This document shows, one piece after another, positions 21,996-32,997 of a DNA stretch of 64,000 nucleotides. Both the position numbers and the translations under genes were made by a program. Source of the DNA: Antedon mediterranea (Eukaryota > Echinodermata > Crinoidea > Comatulida > Antedonidae); NCBI RefSeq assembly GCF_964355755.1, contig NC_092676.1, positions 18,768,288-18,832,287 of the forward strand, read 5' to 3'. Under the pieces are notes generated by a model. That model worked only from the letters and a program-made list of their open reading frames with translations, had not been told where the DNA came from and did not search any database. Each line of letters opens with the position of its first letter. Position 1 is the stretch's first letter.

Positions 21996-23737
21996 GAATG
22001 GATTAATAGATTGTAAGATTGTATAATTCTATTGTTGTGACAGTTCAAATGTAAATGAACTATTTTATTAGACACCGTAATCCTGCATTATAATGCATAG
22101 GACTACGTTGTCTATTATTATAACAGTGGTGATATCTTGATATAATGAGTGTTTTTGCTGCTAAATCGCACTTAAATTAATATGTAAATTGCAGTTTAAA
22201 TGTTTGACACTAAAGAAATATAAAAGCATTATAAAAACTGCTATCAAGTGGTAATTAGATATAGGCCTACAATATATGTTTTTTTTTGGCGGCCATTTTG
22301 TTTTAAAAAAAACCTATTTCCCCTACCTGGATTTTTCTAGACTTTTAGTATGTTCATATAGGGACCTTATAGAAATGCATTGTGGTGAAAACAATGCTGT
22401 TGCAATTTTTTCAACCTTTTACTGATTCTGAGCATATCTTTCCTGTACTACAGCTTTCGAATAACAATAGTACCAGTTGACTAACAATAGAACAGCAATG
22501 CAAGAAACAAATGGGTGAATTAGGTTTAATAATTCATGTTTAAACTACTCGTAGTAAGAAACCTGTAAATTAAATAAAATTATGTTTTGAAAATTACAAA
22601 TCACAATTTATAACTCTTGTCTCCTGTACAAAAATGATGTTTTTTTTTCTCGAATTACTTCTCGAGAAAATGCAATTTCAGTACACTTGTTACTTTAAGA
22701 CTGCTCGCCGGCTTTTGAAAATTGTCTCTTATATTTTAACACTAGCCGGTCTGAAAATGATATCATTTTTGTTATAAATAATAAATAATAATAATAATAA
22801 CAATAATTCTTGATTTTCAATAGGCATGGTCTGAAAGTATATAGCCTACCTATCTAGATCAAAAAATTCAGAATGATAACTTGAAAACGCTATTGTGCTA
22901 ACAAACATACATACAAACATACATACAAACAAAGTAAATACTGTGCCAAGTAACACACAGACAGACAGACAGACAGACAAACGCGATCGGTTACATATAC
23001 AGTACCTCCTTGGCGGAGGTAAACGATCGATTACGTATAGCCTACCTCCTTGGCGGAGGTAAAAAATTGCAAAAGATAAACGGATATTAATTTAGAAAGA
23101 AAAAATGGATTTTATTTCAAGAGATACATCTAGTAAAACTAATTTAATTTCAACTTGCTAATGACTGTATTATGTAAAATAATGATAGAATGTAAAAATT
23201 AATTAAATGATCAATACAGTCTATATACCAAATATTATGTTTTACCTAAACAAAGATTGAAAACTATAGTGTAATAAAGGCGTGTTACTCCGATGAATTT
23301 CATAACTTTCGTTTTTGCTCGTTATAAAAGACTTTATATACAATATATTAATTTTATTAATAATAATTTGTTCAGAAAGAAAGATTATTCGGCTCTAATG
23401 AGAATTCACTGAATAAAGTTCCAATTCGTTGAGTACGTTATCAATTATTTTGAATAAATTACAATCCAATCATAATATACCTTATTTTGACACTGATGCT
23501 AATGAAAAAGACCAGCTTTCATTATTCACCCACTTTGTCGACAATGACCTTAATATTATTTATAAATATTGACCTATTGTGTATATTCAATGCGCAAAGG
23601 ATATTAATTTCTATTTTTTCCCTTTACGTTATTAAAGTCTTCTCTTAAACATCTCAATTAAATTAACATAACATAAATCCAAAGAGTTGGTAGATAATAA
23701 CTCCGTGATACAATCCCTATAGCTTCATAGAATTAAT

Positions 23738-23864
23738 AACAAGGCCATATAGATGGCTGCAGTCGCGTGATTAAGTTAGTGTTTACCCACCGACCGACCA
23801 ACTGACCAACCGACCGACCGACCGACATAGTGAGCTGTAGAGTCGCGTTGCACACGACTAAAAA
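23738..23864. mobile_element. AGTCGCGTG element, copy 2
   Basis: Begins AACAAGGCCATATAGATGGC, continues TGCAGTCGCGTG, has a core of CCGACCGACCAAC tetranucleotides, and ends AGTCGCGTTGCACACGACTA. Opposite orientation to the copy at 10028. Confidence 0.7.
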
Positions 23865-24187
23865 CTAAGACTAAACTAAACATTTTAGAGAAATGGGTTA
23901 TTTCTATATTGTCTATAACCTAAATACATAATATAAAACTTATCATAATACCACTTCTCCAAACCCACACCCACACATTCAATCAACAAAAACAAATACG
24001 TTGAAGGTCAATATCGAATATTAATAACCCAAAAGAAAGTGAAAAACAATGATACACATAATTAAAACTGAGATAAATGGTAAAACACAAACAAATTATA
24101 AGGAAAATTAGACAGCCAGTTAGAAATGTTTAAGATAATAGAAAGTAGAAATATTTGAGAAAGATATTGACCGTAGTCACTTCACTA

Positions 24188-24330
24188 AGCTCTGTCTACA
24201 CTATCAAACTAAGTTTGACAAAAAAAAGGTGTAATATGCCCAACTATGATAGTGATTATGACATCATCATGTCCATATATGGGCACATCACATTTGTTTG
24301 TCACATAAGTTTGATAGTGTAGACAGAACT
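24188..24330. mobile_element. CTGTCTACAC-type MITE, intact copy
   Basis: Terminal inverted repeats are AGCTCTGTCTACACTATCAA and its complement ending at AGACAGAACT. The interior pairs GCCCAACTATGATAGTG with CATATATGGGCACATCACA around ATGACATCATCATG. It is palindromic throughout, non-coding and 143 bp. Target-site duplication unclear (CTA against TTA). Confidence 0.75.
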
Positions 24331-25269
24331 TTACACAGTATAACAGCAAATCTACTATGAGTGAATACCATTGAAGAAATAACCTTTCGGTGTGATTGGT
24401 GCATGCGCCTACATAACTCTGTGATCGGTGGTTCAGCCATAAAGCTAATATATTCACAAAGTTTTATATACAATACATCTTTCTTACCGTATTCGAGTAT
24501 AGAATATTCACATAAAAACGGAATTATTTGTAACAGTCCTTGATGCATGAATCTATGTAAATATTGAAATAAGCAATGACCTCAATACACCATTAATCTT
24601 TTGGGATTGTCTTTGTTGTGTTGCGGACTATCTAATTAACAGTGTTAGCCGTTTCACATATATTTTAACGTCTTCACATGAAGATTATTTTGAATATCCG
24701 TTTGTTACTTTAACATTGTTTTTTCTGTGAAATTTACATAACGGCGGACGTCACAATCTCATTAATATATTTTACGCAATAAAGGGTGCACGCGCAGCTG
24801 TGTCACTGTGTGTTATTCTCAAAGGAATAGGTTTACACAACAAGGCCTATTTTAGCCGAATTCAACAATCGTTTAAGAGATGTGTAAGTCTAAACGTGTT
24901 TGTCAAAGAGAATGTTTTCAAATGAAAAGAAGTACTATGAGATGTCCTGCGCGTTAGAGAAAGTGCATGCCTTTAATTCCACAACCATGGTCTGTGTTGT
25001 GCTGGTACAGTACTACCTGTTCTATCGATGGTAAACAACCTGTATTTTGTCTGTCCTAAATTGTATTTAACACGGTACTTTTCGCTGATCTTGTCTTAAA
25101 AGCAGCTTGAATGTACCAATGACGTATTTCTTTTCATTCCTTTGCCAATTGTTAATTGTATGAAACATCCTTAAAAGAAATTCGTGATTTAATTAATAAT
25201 TTGAAGCTGGTTAATTTAATTGTAGTTGTTTTTTCTTTTTTCAGATACTGGTTTCAAGATGTTACTGAA

Positions 25270-28200
25270 ATGATGGCAATGTTTGTAAGAATTCAGTCTC
25301 TGCGATGCCTAGTCTTAATGACTGTGCAATTAACGACAATGACTCTGCAATCACATATTCCCGATATCAAAAATAACGTTTACAGAAGAGATGGTGATGT
25401 CGTCATCGGGGTTTTAGCAGACGTCCATCGACCAGACGAGAGTGGGCAGTGCGTTAGAATACAAGATGTTAGTTTGATACAACGTCTTGAAGCAATAGTA
25501 TTTATTATAGATCAAATTAATTCAAGAAATGATATTTTACCCACAGTTGAAATTGGGTTCGAGATTTTGGACACGTGCAGCCAACATACGACAACGTTAT
25601 CTCAAGCTATGCGCTTCATACCTCCAGACAGCTTCAGATCGGAATCATGTACCGGTACATCGTCACCACAACAGTGTAGTTCCGATATCGTTGCTGTCAT
25701 CGGCACTGAGCGGAGCTCAACCTCCATATCAGCAGCAATCATGTATGGCCTTATCCACCTTCCAATGGTGAGCTATTTCGCGAGTAGTGACGACCTTACT
25801 GATACAATTCTATATCCTTATTTCATGCGTGTTGTTCCACCTGACAGATTTCAAGTTAAAGCAATGGTTGACCTAATGTTAGATTTCAATTGGAACTACA
25901 TTTCTGTTTTGTACACCGATGACTCCTATGGAAGAAACGCTGTCAAAAATTTAATGCAAGAGTTGCTATACAGTACAAATAAAAATAGACCTATTTGTAT
26001 CGCAAACAACATTGCTGTCGGTACCGATTGGGATTCAACAGAAGACTTTCTTGATATTACAGATATTTTAAAGGCATCTTCAAATTCTAAAGTTATTGTT
26101 TTGATTGTCGACCAAGTTCAAGCAAATGGCTTTCTAGGAGCATTGCGTGTTGCGGGGTTGACCGGGCAGTTTCAGATCATTGGAAGTGATGCATGGGGAT
26201 CGAATGTTGACGAGATAGATGAAGATAATTTAATTGTGGCACAGGGATCATTAAAAACACACTTTCATACTACGAGGGTAGAAGCATATGAAGAGTATTT
26301 TCAAACTCTTACCCCTGAAAACAACAAGGAGAACCCTTGGTTTCAAGAATACTGGGACACGTATTTATCCAATATCACCACAAATGGCACACAAAATCAA
26401 CGGGAATACACAGACAGTTTTAGTAAGGACAGTTCTATTTCCTTGGTTATGGACACAGTAATGACAATTGCCTATGCTATGGACTCGATGGTCAATGACA
26501 GTTATTCAGTGACGGATGGTGACATGTTGTTCAGCTATATGATTAATACGTCTTTTGTGGGAAGCAGTGGCTCTATCGAATTTGATGAAAACGGTGACTT
26601 ACAGGGTATATACAACATTGACACTATTCAGTTAGTGGATGGAAACTATCAGATAAAGAATATTGGTACCTGGCAAAGTGCCTCAGAAAACAGACTACAA
26701 CTCGATCAATTCCAGATGATGTGGATTGTGAATGGCAGTAGGAGTGATAGCCCCATAGAGTCTATTTGCAGCTTACCCTGCCAGGCGGGTCACATTCGAA
26801 TTGACATTGACGCCTGCTGTTGGACATGCGTTAACTGTTCAGAGTACCAGATACCGATAGATGGAGAGTGTTACACTTGCCTAGACGATGAAACTACGGC
26901 TTTTAACAGGACTGTGTGCGTCGCCATCGAACCTGAATACATGCATTATGGAAATGCTTGGGCCGTAGCACTTTTAGTAATGGCGGTATTTGGTGTGTGC
27001 GTCTCTACCGTTGTCCTTGCGATGTTCTCTAAATATAACAAGCACGCTTTGATTAAAGCTTCAAGTAGGGAACTTAGTGGCATCATGCTGTTCGGAGTGT
27101 TCATGTCATTTACCCTGGTTTTCAGTATCATCTCTAAGCCAACAATGACTACGTGCTTGATAAACCGCATCGGATTTATGGTGTGTTTTACTTTTACGTA
27201 TGCGCCACTACTTGTGCGCGTCAATCGTATATATCGCATTTTTAGTGCTGGAAAGAAGTCTACAAAGAGACCGAAGTTCATCAGTCCTCGCTCTCAGATA
27301 GTTATGGCGAGTGCTCTAATTGCGGTTCAAGTAAGTTTAATATAATTAAATTGCAGTAGGCCTACCCATATAGAAAATATATGTACACTAGAGGAGCATA
27401 TATTTTATAGCATCTTTAAAATAATATCTCAAATATCACACAAAGGTAAAGTTCAACGATGTTTCCATTGACCGATACAATGAAACGACTACTAAATACA
27501 GTAGCAGCCCTTGATATGCGACCCGAAATTGTTGTATAGTTTTTTAAAAGTATATTCATTCATCTGTTTATTTCAAAATATTATGGTGACATAATATATC
27601 CATAGCAAAAGAGAGAACAAAAAAAATATCTTAATCTAAGAGCTCATAGAGCAAAAACAAAAATATATAAAGTCAATGCAACAAGGCATTCCATTGTATG
27701 TGCATTCTTGACACATTAAGAACATGGCGATAAATGGCCATGATCAAAGAATTACTAATATTGTTGAGAGACTATTAATAATGATAATAATTATGTTAGT
27801 GCTCCTCTTCTACTGAAATGCTGAATCCCCATGAAAAGTGCTAACCAACCAACCCATGATCATTCAATTAAGGTTGTTTAGTAATTTCAACAAAGATTGC
27901 ACATTTTCAAATAACCAATTAATGCGTCGATGTTTTCTAATAACAGTATAGATTTGCAATAAGTATGTTAACTACTACGAAGTAGTAGAGTGTTGATTAC
28001 TAATTATTTTCATTATTTGTATCAACAGCTTTTAATCAACGGAGTTTACCTTCTAAAGGGCAACACGGATGTTGATTCAGTGGTTGTTGAAACGCACGTA
28101 CGAACTATACTCGTGTGCCACGTGGAGTTCGTTGAACTCGTTGGCTCTTTATCGTACAACTTATTCCTCATTTTATGTTGCACGTACTACGCGTTTGTAA

Positions 28201-28601
28201 CGCGAAAGGTACCAACAAACTACAACGAATCGCGTTTCATCAGCATCAGCGCTTACACAACTTTAGTGATATGGCTTGGGTTTATCCCGAGCTACTTTCT
28301 CGTCAGGGATACATTAATCAGGGCCAGTGTTATGTCCCTGGCAATGATATTCAGTGCGTTTGTTACGCTCACATTCACGTTTATACCGAAGTTGTATGCG
28401 ATAATGTGCTTAAATACAGAGAAAACACAAATTGGAACATACCAAGTGGATAGGACAGGTACGTCAATCAATACGCCGCAGCAGCATCAAGAAGGTGTGT
28501 TAAGAAACAAGATTGGTCCTCTTTTACCTAGGCCGCCTTCATCGGTGCAAACGCTCGAGAATCAAATAATACCGATAACCAATTCGTCATGCAATATTTA
28601 G
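25270..28601 (+). CDS. Metabotropic-glutamate-receptor-like class C GPCR
   Basis: Plasma-membrane amino-acid receptor coupling to G proteins. Coding exons 25270-27330 (exon from 25245) and 28029-28601 join in phase 0 inside TM4, giving 877 aa. The ATG at 25270 begins a hydrophobic signal peptide; the open frame continues upstream to 25156, but that lies before acceptor AG 25243-25244. Order: Venus flytrap domain (residues ~35-490, with VVPPDRFQ, NWNYISVLYTDDSYG, IIGSDAW), nine-cysteine region (~497-552, SICSLPC..CCWTCVNC), 7TM (~561-813, ending FIPKLYAIM), and a short 64-residue tail. The third loop TRKVPTNYNE resembles the mGluR TRxVPxNFNE motif. By alignment from memory, alpha-amino-acid contacts (Ser165, Asp208, Tyr236, Asp318, Arg78 of mGluR1) are kept, but the Lys409 region is shortened and lacks Lys. 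Class assignment is near certain; ligand unknown. Confidence 0.93.
27331..28028 (+). other. Intron of the class C receptor gene
   Basis: Starts GTAAGT and ends in TCAACAG. AT-rich, no repeat or internal gene recognised. Confidence 0.8.
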
Positions 28602-28835
28602 TAACCAATAGGAACTCATTGTTCTGTTTTGTGACCTTTTTGGTCCTTATAAACTGAATGTACTTAACTTCATCGTCTGTCTTGTACCGTCATTATATTT
28701 ATTTATTTATTTCTTCTTGTTAGTATGTCACCACAGTGTAGAAAGTGGATCACAGACATGATACATTATACAGCAAAAACTTTTAAAAAAGATATTCAAA
28801 ACATTCAAAAGTAAAACATATTTTTTAAAAAGTCC

Positions 28836-28841
28836 AATAAA
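28836..28841 (+). promoter_or_regulatory. Polyadenylation signal AATAAA, class C receptor
   Basis: First canonical AATAAA after the receptor stop codon, 235 bp downstream. Confidence 0.45.
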
Positions 28842-29019
28842 ATGCAATTGAAAGAGAAATGAATGGGTATTAAATTGTCTCTTAAAATTACAAATAATCA
28901 CCTATTTAGGCTTATACTGTTTGGACGATTATTCCATGTCTTAGTCGCACGGTATAAACATATTTTTACCTTGCATCAGTTGCCAATCATGTTGTTCAAT
29001 TAATTGTTATTCGACCTTT

Positions 29020-29142
29020 GTCCATAAGATTTGGTGTTAATTCTAAGAACAAGTAGTATAGGTTTTGATCAGCCGAACGAAGGCAAGCAAGAGGGATGTA
29101 GGAGGGAAGAAGATCAAGGAGATAAGTAGGTTGTTTAAGAAG
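29020..29142 (-). mobile_element. LINE relic (reverse-transcriptase 3' end)
   Basis: The minus-strand frame reads LLDLLPSYIPLACLRSADQN and then LYYLFLELTP, which resembles the conserved tail of CR1/L2-type ORF2 proteins (...YxPxRxLRSxDxxLLxVPRxR...). It is a short decayed fragment abutting the left arm of the 115 bp inverted repeat. Confidence 0.5.
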
Positions 29143-29754
29143 TGACCGTAACACTTCAAAATAGACCTCAATAGACTGATCCCAATAACAAAATGGACAC
29201 GATGCGGTGATCATAAAAAAATATATTATGCGTCCCTGGCAAGTCTCGCCGACCAATATTTAGTTTACTACTGATTGTTAAACAAATACAATTTGACAAT
29301 AAAGTATTATTTCTTAAATAATTGATAATAAATCATTATTTCTTAAGTTATTAAAAAGAATATCAATTCTAAAAAGCATCATTTAATGGAGAAAAATAAT
29401 AATTAATACTGTTACACATCAATAAGTCGAGCGGCGACGTGTTTTGTAAGAAATGTTTCTTGTTGAAATGGTATCGAATGTGATTTTACGTCGACGAAAT
29501 AAACACGATTGCTTAATCACTTTATTGATCTTTTTACAATCTGTGATAAGGCCCACTAAAAAATCGTGAATATTGGTTTTTGCTGCTTTTAAGAAATAGA
29601 AATTGAATCCAGGGGCCGGCTAAACCAAACGATGTTTGATTGGTCGGCGAGACTTGCCAGGGACGCATAATATATTTTTTTATGATCACCGCATCGTGTC
29701 CATTTTGTTATTGGGATCAGTCTATTGAGGTCTATTTTGAAGTGTTACGGTCAC
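29143..29754. repeat. Perfect ~115 bp inverted repeat upstream of the NTF2-like gene
   Basis: Arms 29143-29256 and 29640-29754 appear perfectly complementary over about 115 bp (GTGACCGTAACACTTC... and ...GAAGTGTTACGGTCAC). The 383 bp spacer is AT-rich and non-coding. The right arm ends 11 bp before the NTF2-like start codon and carries TATATTTTTTTATG, so it probably is that gene's promoter/5'UTR; the left arm is a divergent copy. Confidence 0.85.
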
Positions 29755-29765
29755 TTGAATTCAAA

Positions 29766-32700
29766 ATGGCAAAGTGTTTCGATGGCATGTCTTTTGTCAA
29801 TTCCTACTATTTGAAGTTTGAAAACAATCGTCCAGATTTGCGGGAGTATTTTGTGAGTAACTATATTATTATTATATCATATATATTATATAATAATGTA
29901 AGACTAATTGCCGATTTTCGATCACCTCATTTGTCCACATTGAGGATTAGCATAGAGATATTGTTCACTATATATCTCTATGGGATTAGTAAGCTTCCGA
30001 TTCTGCACGATGACTGGCCTTCTTTGTGGTCTTGACCGGAAAAGCAAAATAGAGGCATATATTTATATAGCCTAAAACAGAGAACTAAAAGCATGAAATA
30101 GCGACGAAAGCAACTATGTATCAATGATTTAGGCCTTAATGTAATCTCCTATAGAATCTGCAGTTGCAATATCTCTTTTGATTAGCAGTCGTACCCTAAT
30201 CGTAGACATAGATTTGGTAAATTTCCTAACATAATTATTGTAAGTGGGTGTGGTTATCTTTTAACACACATAGGCATACTGTATTTTTTTAGTGTGTTCT
30301 TAAATGAAATACTGTACTGAACTAAATAGAATAAATTACAATATTAAACTAAAGTTCATGTTCATCATCTGTATAATGACAAGCACCACTTCACCTTAAA
30401 GGTCTAAGGTTTTTGCAGGTATGATAACTGTACGAATTACTTACAACAGCCATGATTACAGTATTTGAAAAATACTTACTGTGGGAATCTGTCGGATGTT
30501 TTTTCACACACACATGTCGCAAAGGCATCTTCTCCAATCTTGTAAGCTGACTTTGTAAATTGAATTATAGGATATGACGAGACATTTAGTGGCCTGTTAG
30601 AGTTACTACAACAATGTATAATTCAAAGAAAATACAGTCAGCACTAAATACAGTACTCAGAAAACAAAACACTGCTGGTACATTTCCCGTGGATGTAGAA
30701 TACGCAATTTCCTAAACAGAAATCGTAATTTCATTTTCTTGACAAGACGAGCTTTCGGAAACCGTTATTCTATAATATAATAATCTAATTTTTCTGCCAA
30801 AATGTGTGTTTTAACGATTTAGTACTTTAGTTTATAGTGACTGTAAGCAAGGTTGTTTGCCTTGATTTAAGCGAGAAAAGTACTTTATTTGTAAGTTTAA
30901 TTTAAATCTTTTTTAAATGGGTTACAAAATAAAATGCTACTATATGAATATGACAAAATGTTACAGCTGAAATATATGCACCGTTAATACGGACCACTAC
31001 ATAATCCCACACTGGATCTGTAGCTGTCATTAGATAGAGTCTAACTGACTATCGCAAGTCATCTAGACGGATTCTACTTGTATTGAATACTTGAATACAT
31101 GATATCTCTGTCAGCAGGTTCATATCTACAGGGATATTCTTCTAGCAATACCCAATGCACATAACGTGAAATGTGTATTCAATATGTTCTAGCAATAACA
31201 AATGCACCGGGAACCAGAACAGCAAGTTTATGGTATTGTTATATTATATACCGTACTGTAGGCCTACAACAGTCCTCAGTTGCAGGTATCCTTGTCTTCT
31301 TTGACAATCACATAACCCCTCTAAATAGTCCTAATTAACAATTTATGAAGTTATTTCGAATTATTTCATCTTCAGCTTGACACATCAACGCTATCATTTG
31401 AAGGTGGTTCTCATAGTGGAAAAGACGACATAATGAAAACATTAATGGTATATACTTTATGCTTGTGTCTGGTTTTGCCTGGGTTTAGTAATAACAAATC
31501 GACAAATCTTTCCATATTTAGAAGGGTAAAACTCTATGGGGACAAAGTACACTCACATTAAAACATAGAAGAATGATTTTTAAAAGGCAATTAAAATTAA
31601 AATCACAAACAGTAACTGTTACTTCTTGTCGATGATTGAAAAGAAAAAAACGAATCATAATATGCTCATTGATGGTAAATTTTATAGTGTACAGTAGTAG
31701 TCTAAAATGTATTTGAATAAATCAATTCGCTCCCTTTCTTTATTCTCCAAATGTACAATACAAATTTTTTTAAATTTAGACAGAACAAATATAAAAATAA
31801 ATTCTTAAGATGGATTGCTTATAGTGACGGACACTATTAGGAAAACCTATCAACCAAGCCAAATAAAAGAAAAATAATAAGAAAGCATTAAAAAAATCTA
31901 TTTTTCTTTTTTTTTCTATTTATAACTAAAGGCAATTCCTGGAAAAGTATTTGAACACGAAGTAGTCACTTTGGATACCCACGATACCGTGGACAACATG
32001 GTAGTCATCTATGTTCAAGGAAAGGTTACGGTGAGTTTTAGGCCTATACTGTACAAGTTTCGTTTGTACCTTGAAGTTGTTCATAGATTTGTCAATGTAC
32101 GCACCTTGTTTGATCGAGATATAACTTCGTCTGATGATTTCATGTATAATATATTCAGTACTACTATATTGGGCACTGTAGTACACAATATGGAGATTGA
32201 AAATAGTAGAAATTGGTAACACGTTATTTTAGTTTTTGGTTGTCTTATGTGGGTGGGTTCGTCCCACTTTAATTAAATCATCTTTTAAAATATTGAAATA
32301 CATTGCACATAATAAATAAAATCAATAAATATTTTTATAATGCTATACGGTATGCCTACAATAGAACTCAATTATTTGTCAACTTTCTTTTTTGTTAATT
32401 CATTTCTATACCCGTGAACTAACATTCTCTATACTGTTCAACATTGTTTTCTGGTAACATTCATTTTCTTCTAAAATACTATTTTCTAATTTGTTTACAC
32501 ATTTGTTGCTCCACGATGATTCATTCATCTTTTAACAATGGTTGGTTGCATTTTACATTAATCATTCTTTCATTCTTTCTTGGAGATCCAAGAAACATTT
32601 ATTATATATGGCCTTTGGCCCAAATAATATACAATGTAAAACTAAACTAAAACTAAACTAAATACCACTAAAATCAATTCTATACTTTGTCAAATTTGTA

Positions 32701-32997
32701 AGCACCATATCTGACCACATTTTTTTTTGCCTTTTGTTGTTTATTAAAACTCGCATTTGATGAGAATTTCCAACTCGGATATAAACATAACCCATATGCA
32801 TTTTCTTACAAAACAAAGTCTTTGACTGACTTTACTTTTATATATACTAAAAGTTATTTTAATATACCAGCGTACGACCAAATTCAAAAACGTTTATATT
32901 TCAGGTTGATGGAAAGACACAGAAGTTTAGTGAAGTGTTTCTTTTGAAACGAAATGGAGACAAAGTTAACATTTTAGAGTTAATTTTGCGATTGTAA
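29766..32997 (+). CDS. NTF2-like protein (nuclear transport factor 2 fold)
   Basis: Four short exons with GT/AG borders, all junctions phase 0: 29766-29852, 31376-31447, 31932-32030, 32905-32997, giving 116 aa. The product follows the NTF2 pattern: helix MSFVNSYYLKFENNRPDLRE, strand LSFEGGSHSGKDDIMKTLM (as TFEGxxxxGxxxIxxKL), then strands VFEHEVVTLDTHDT, MVVIYVQGKVTVDGK and the FSEVFLLKRN signature strand, ending LELILRL. Canonical NTF2 (about 127 aa) forms a dimer importing RanGDP; NTF2 folds also occur in NXT mRNA-export partners. Which role applies here is not shown. The N-terminus is shorter than in human NTF2. The start codon lies just after a perfect inverted repeat. AATAAA at 33088 follows the stop. 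Confidence 0.85.
29853..31375 (+). other. First intron of the NTF2-like gene
   Basis: Donor GTGAGT, acceptor TTCATCTTCAG. Near 31143-31215 the phrase CTAGCAATACCCAATGCAC recurs in altered form and resembles, inverted, the GTGCATTGGGTATCGCTA at 58890. This is a weak sign of a shared repeat family. No other gene seen. Confidence 0.6.

Larger units (their letters stand above)
15897..22455. mobile_element. 6.6 kb region bounded by ~450 bp inverted arms
   Basis: The left arm 15897-16351 and right arm 22013-22455 are inverted copies (roughly 70-80 % by eye). Shared blocks include GTAGTACAGGAAA, GGTTGAAAAAATTGCAACAG, TCTAGAAAAATCCAGGTAGG, GGGAAATAGGTTTTTT, AATTACCACTT and GGATTACGGTGTCTAATAA. The 5.7 kb between them holds two further inverted-repeat structures (16813-20176 and 20472-21995). 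No transposase-like frame was recognised, so this is either a non-autonomous foldback element that received later insertions or a composite. Confidence 0.7.
22456..25244. other. Intergenic DNA with microsatellites and small repeats
   Basis: Contains (ATA)n at 22775-22806. A stretch from 22895 runs through (ACATACAA)n and (ACAG)n into a duplicated CCTCCTTGGCGGAGG hairpin at 23006-23060, a repeat type widespread in marine invertebrates. Two MITEs (23738 and 24188) follow. Upstream exons of the receptor gene at 25270 should lie here as 5'UTR, but I cannot place one. The acceptor TTTTTTCAG ends at 25244. Confidence 0.5.

Noticed and set aside
29640-30035. A 131-codon plus-strand frame beginning MVGETCQGR
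   Set aside because: Its first part is the inverted-repeat arm (also open on the opposite strand at 29256-28996). The true coding start is the ATG at 29766, and the exon ends at the GTGAGT at 29853.
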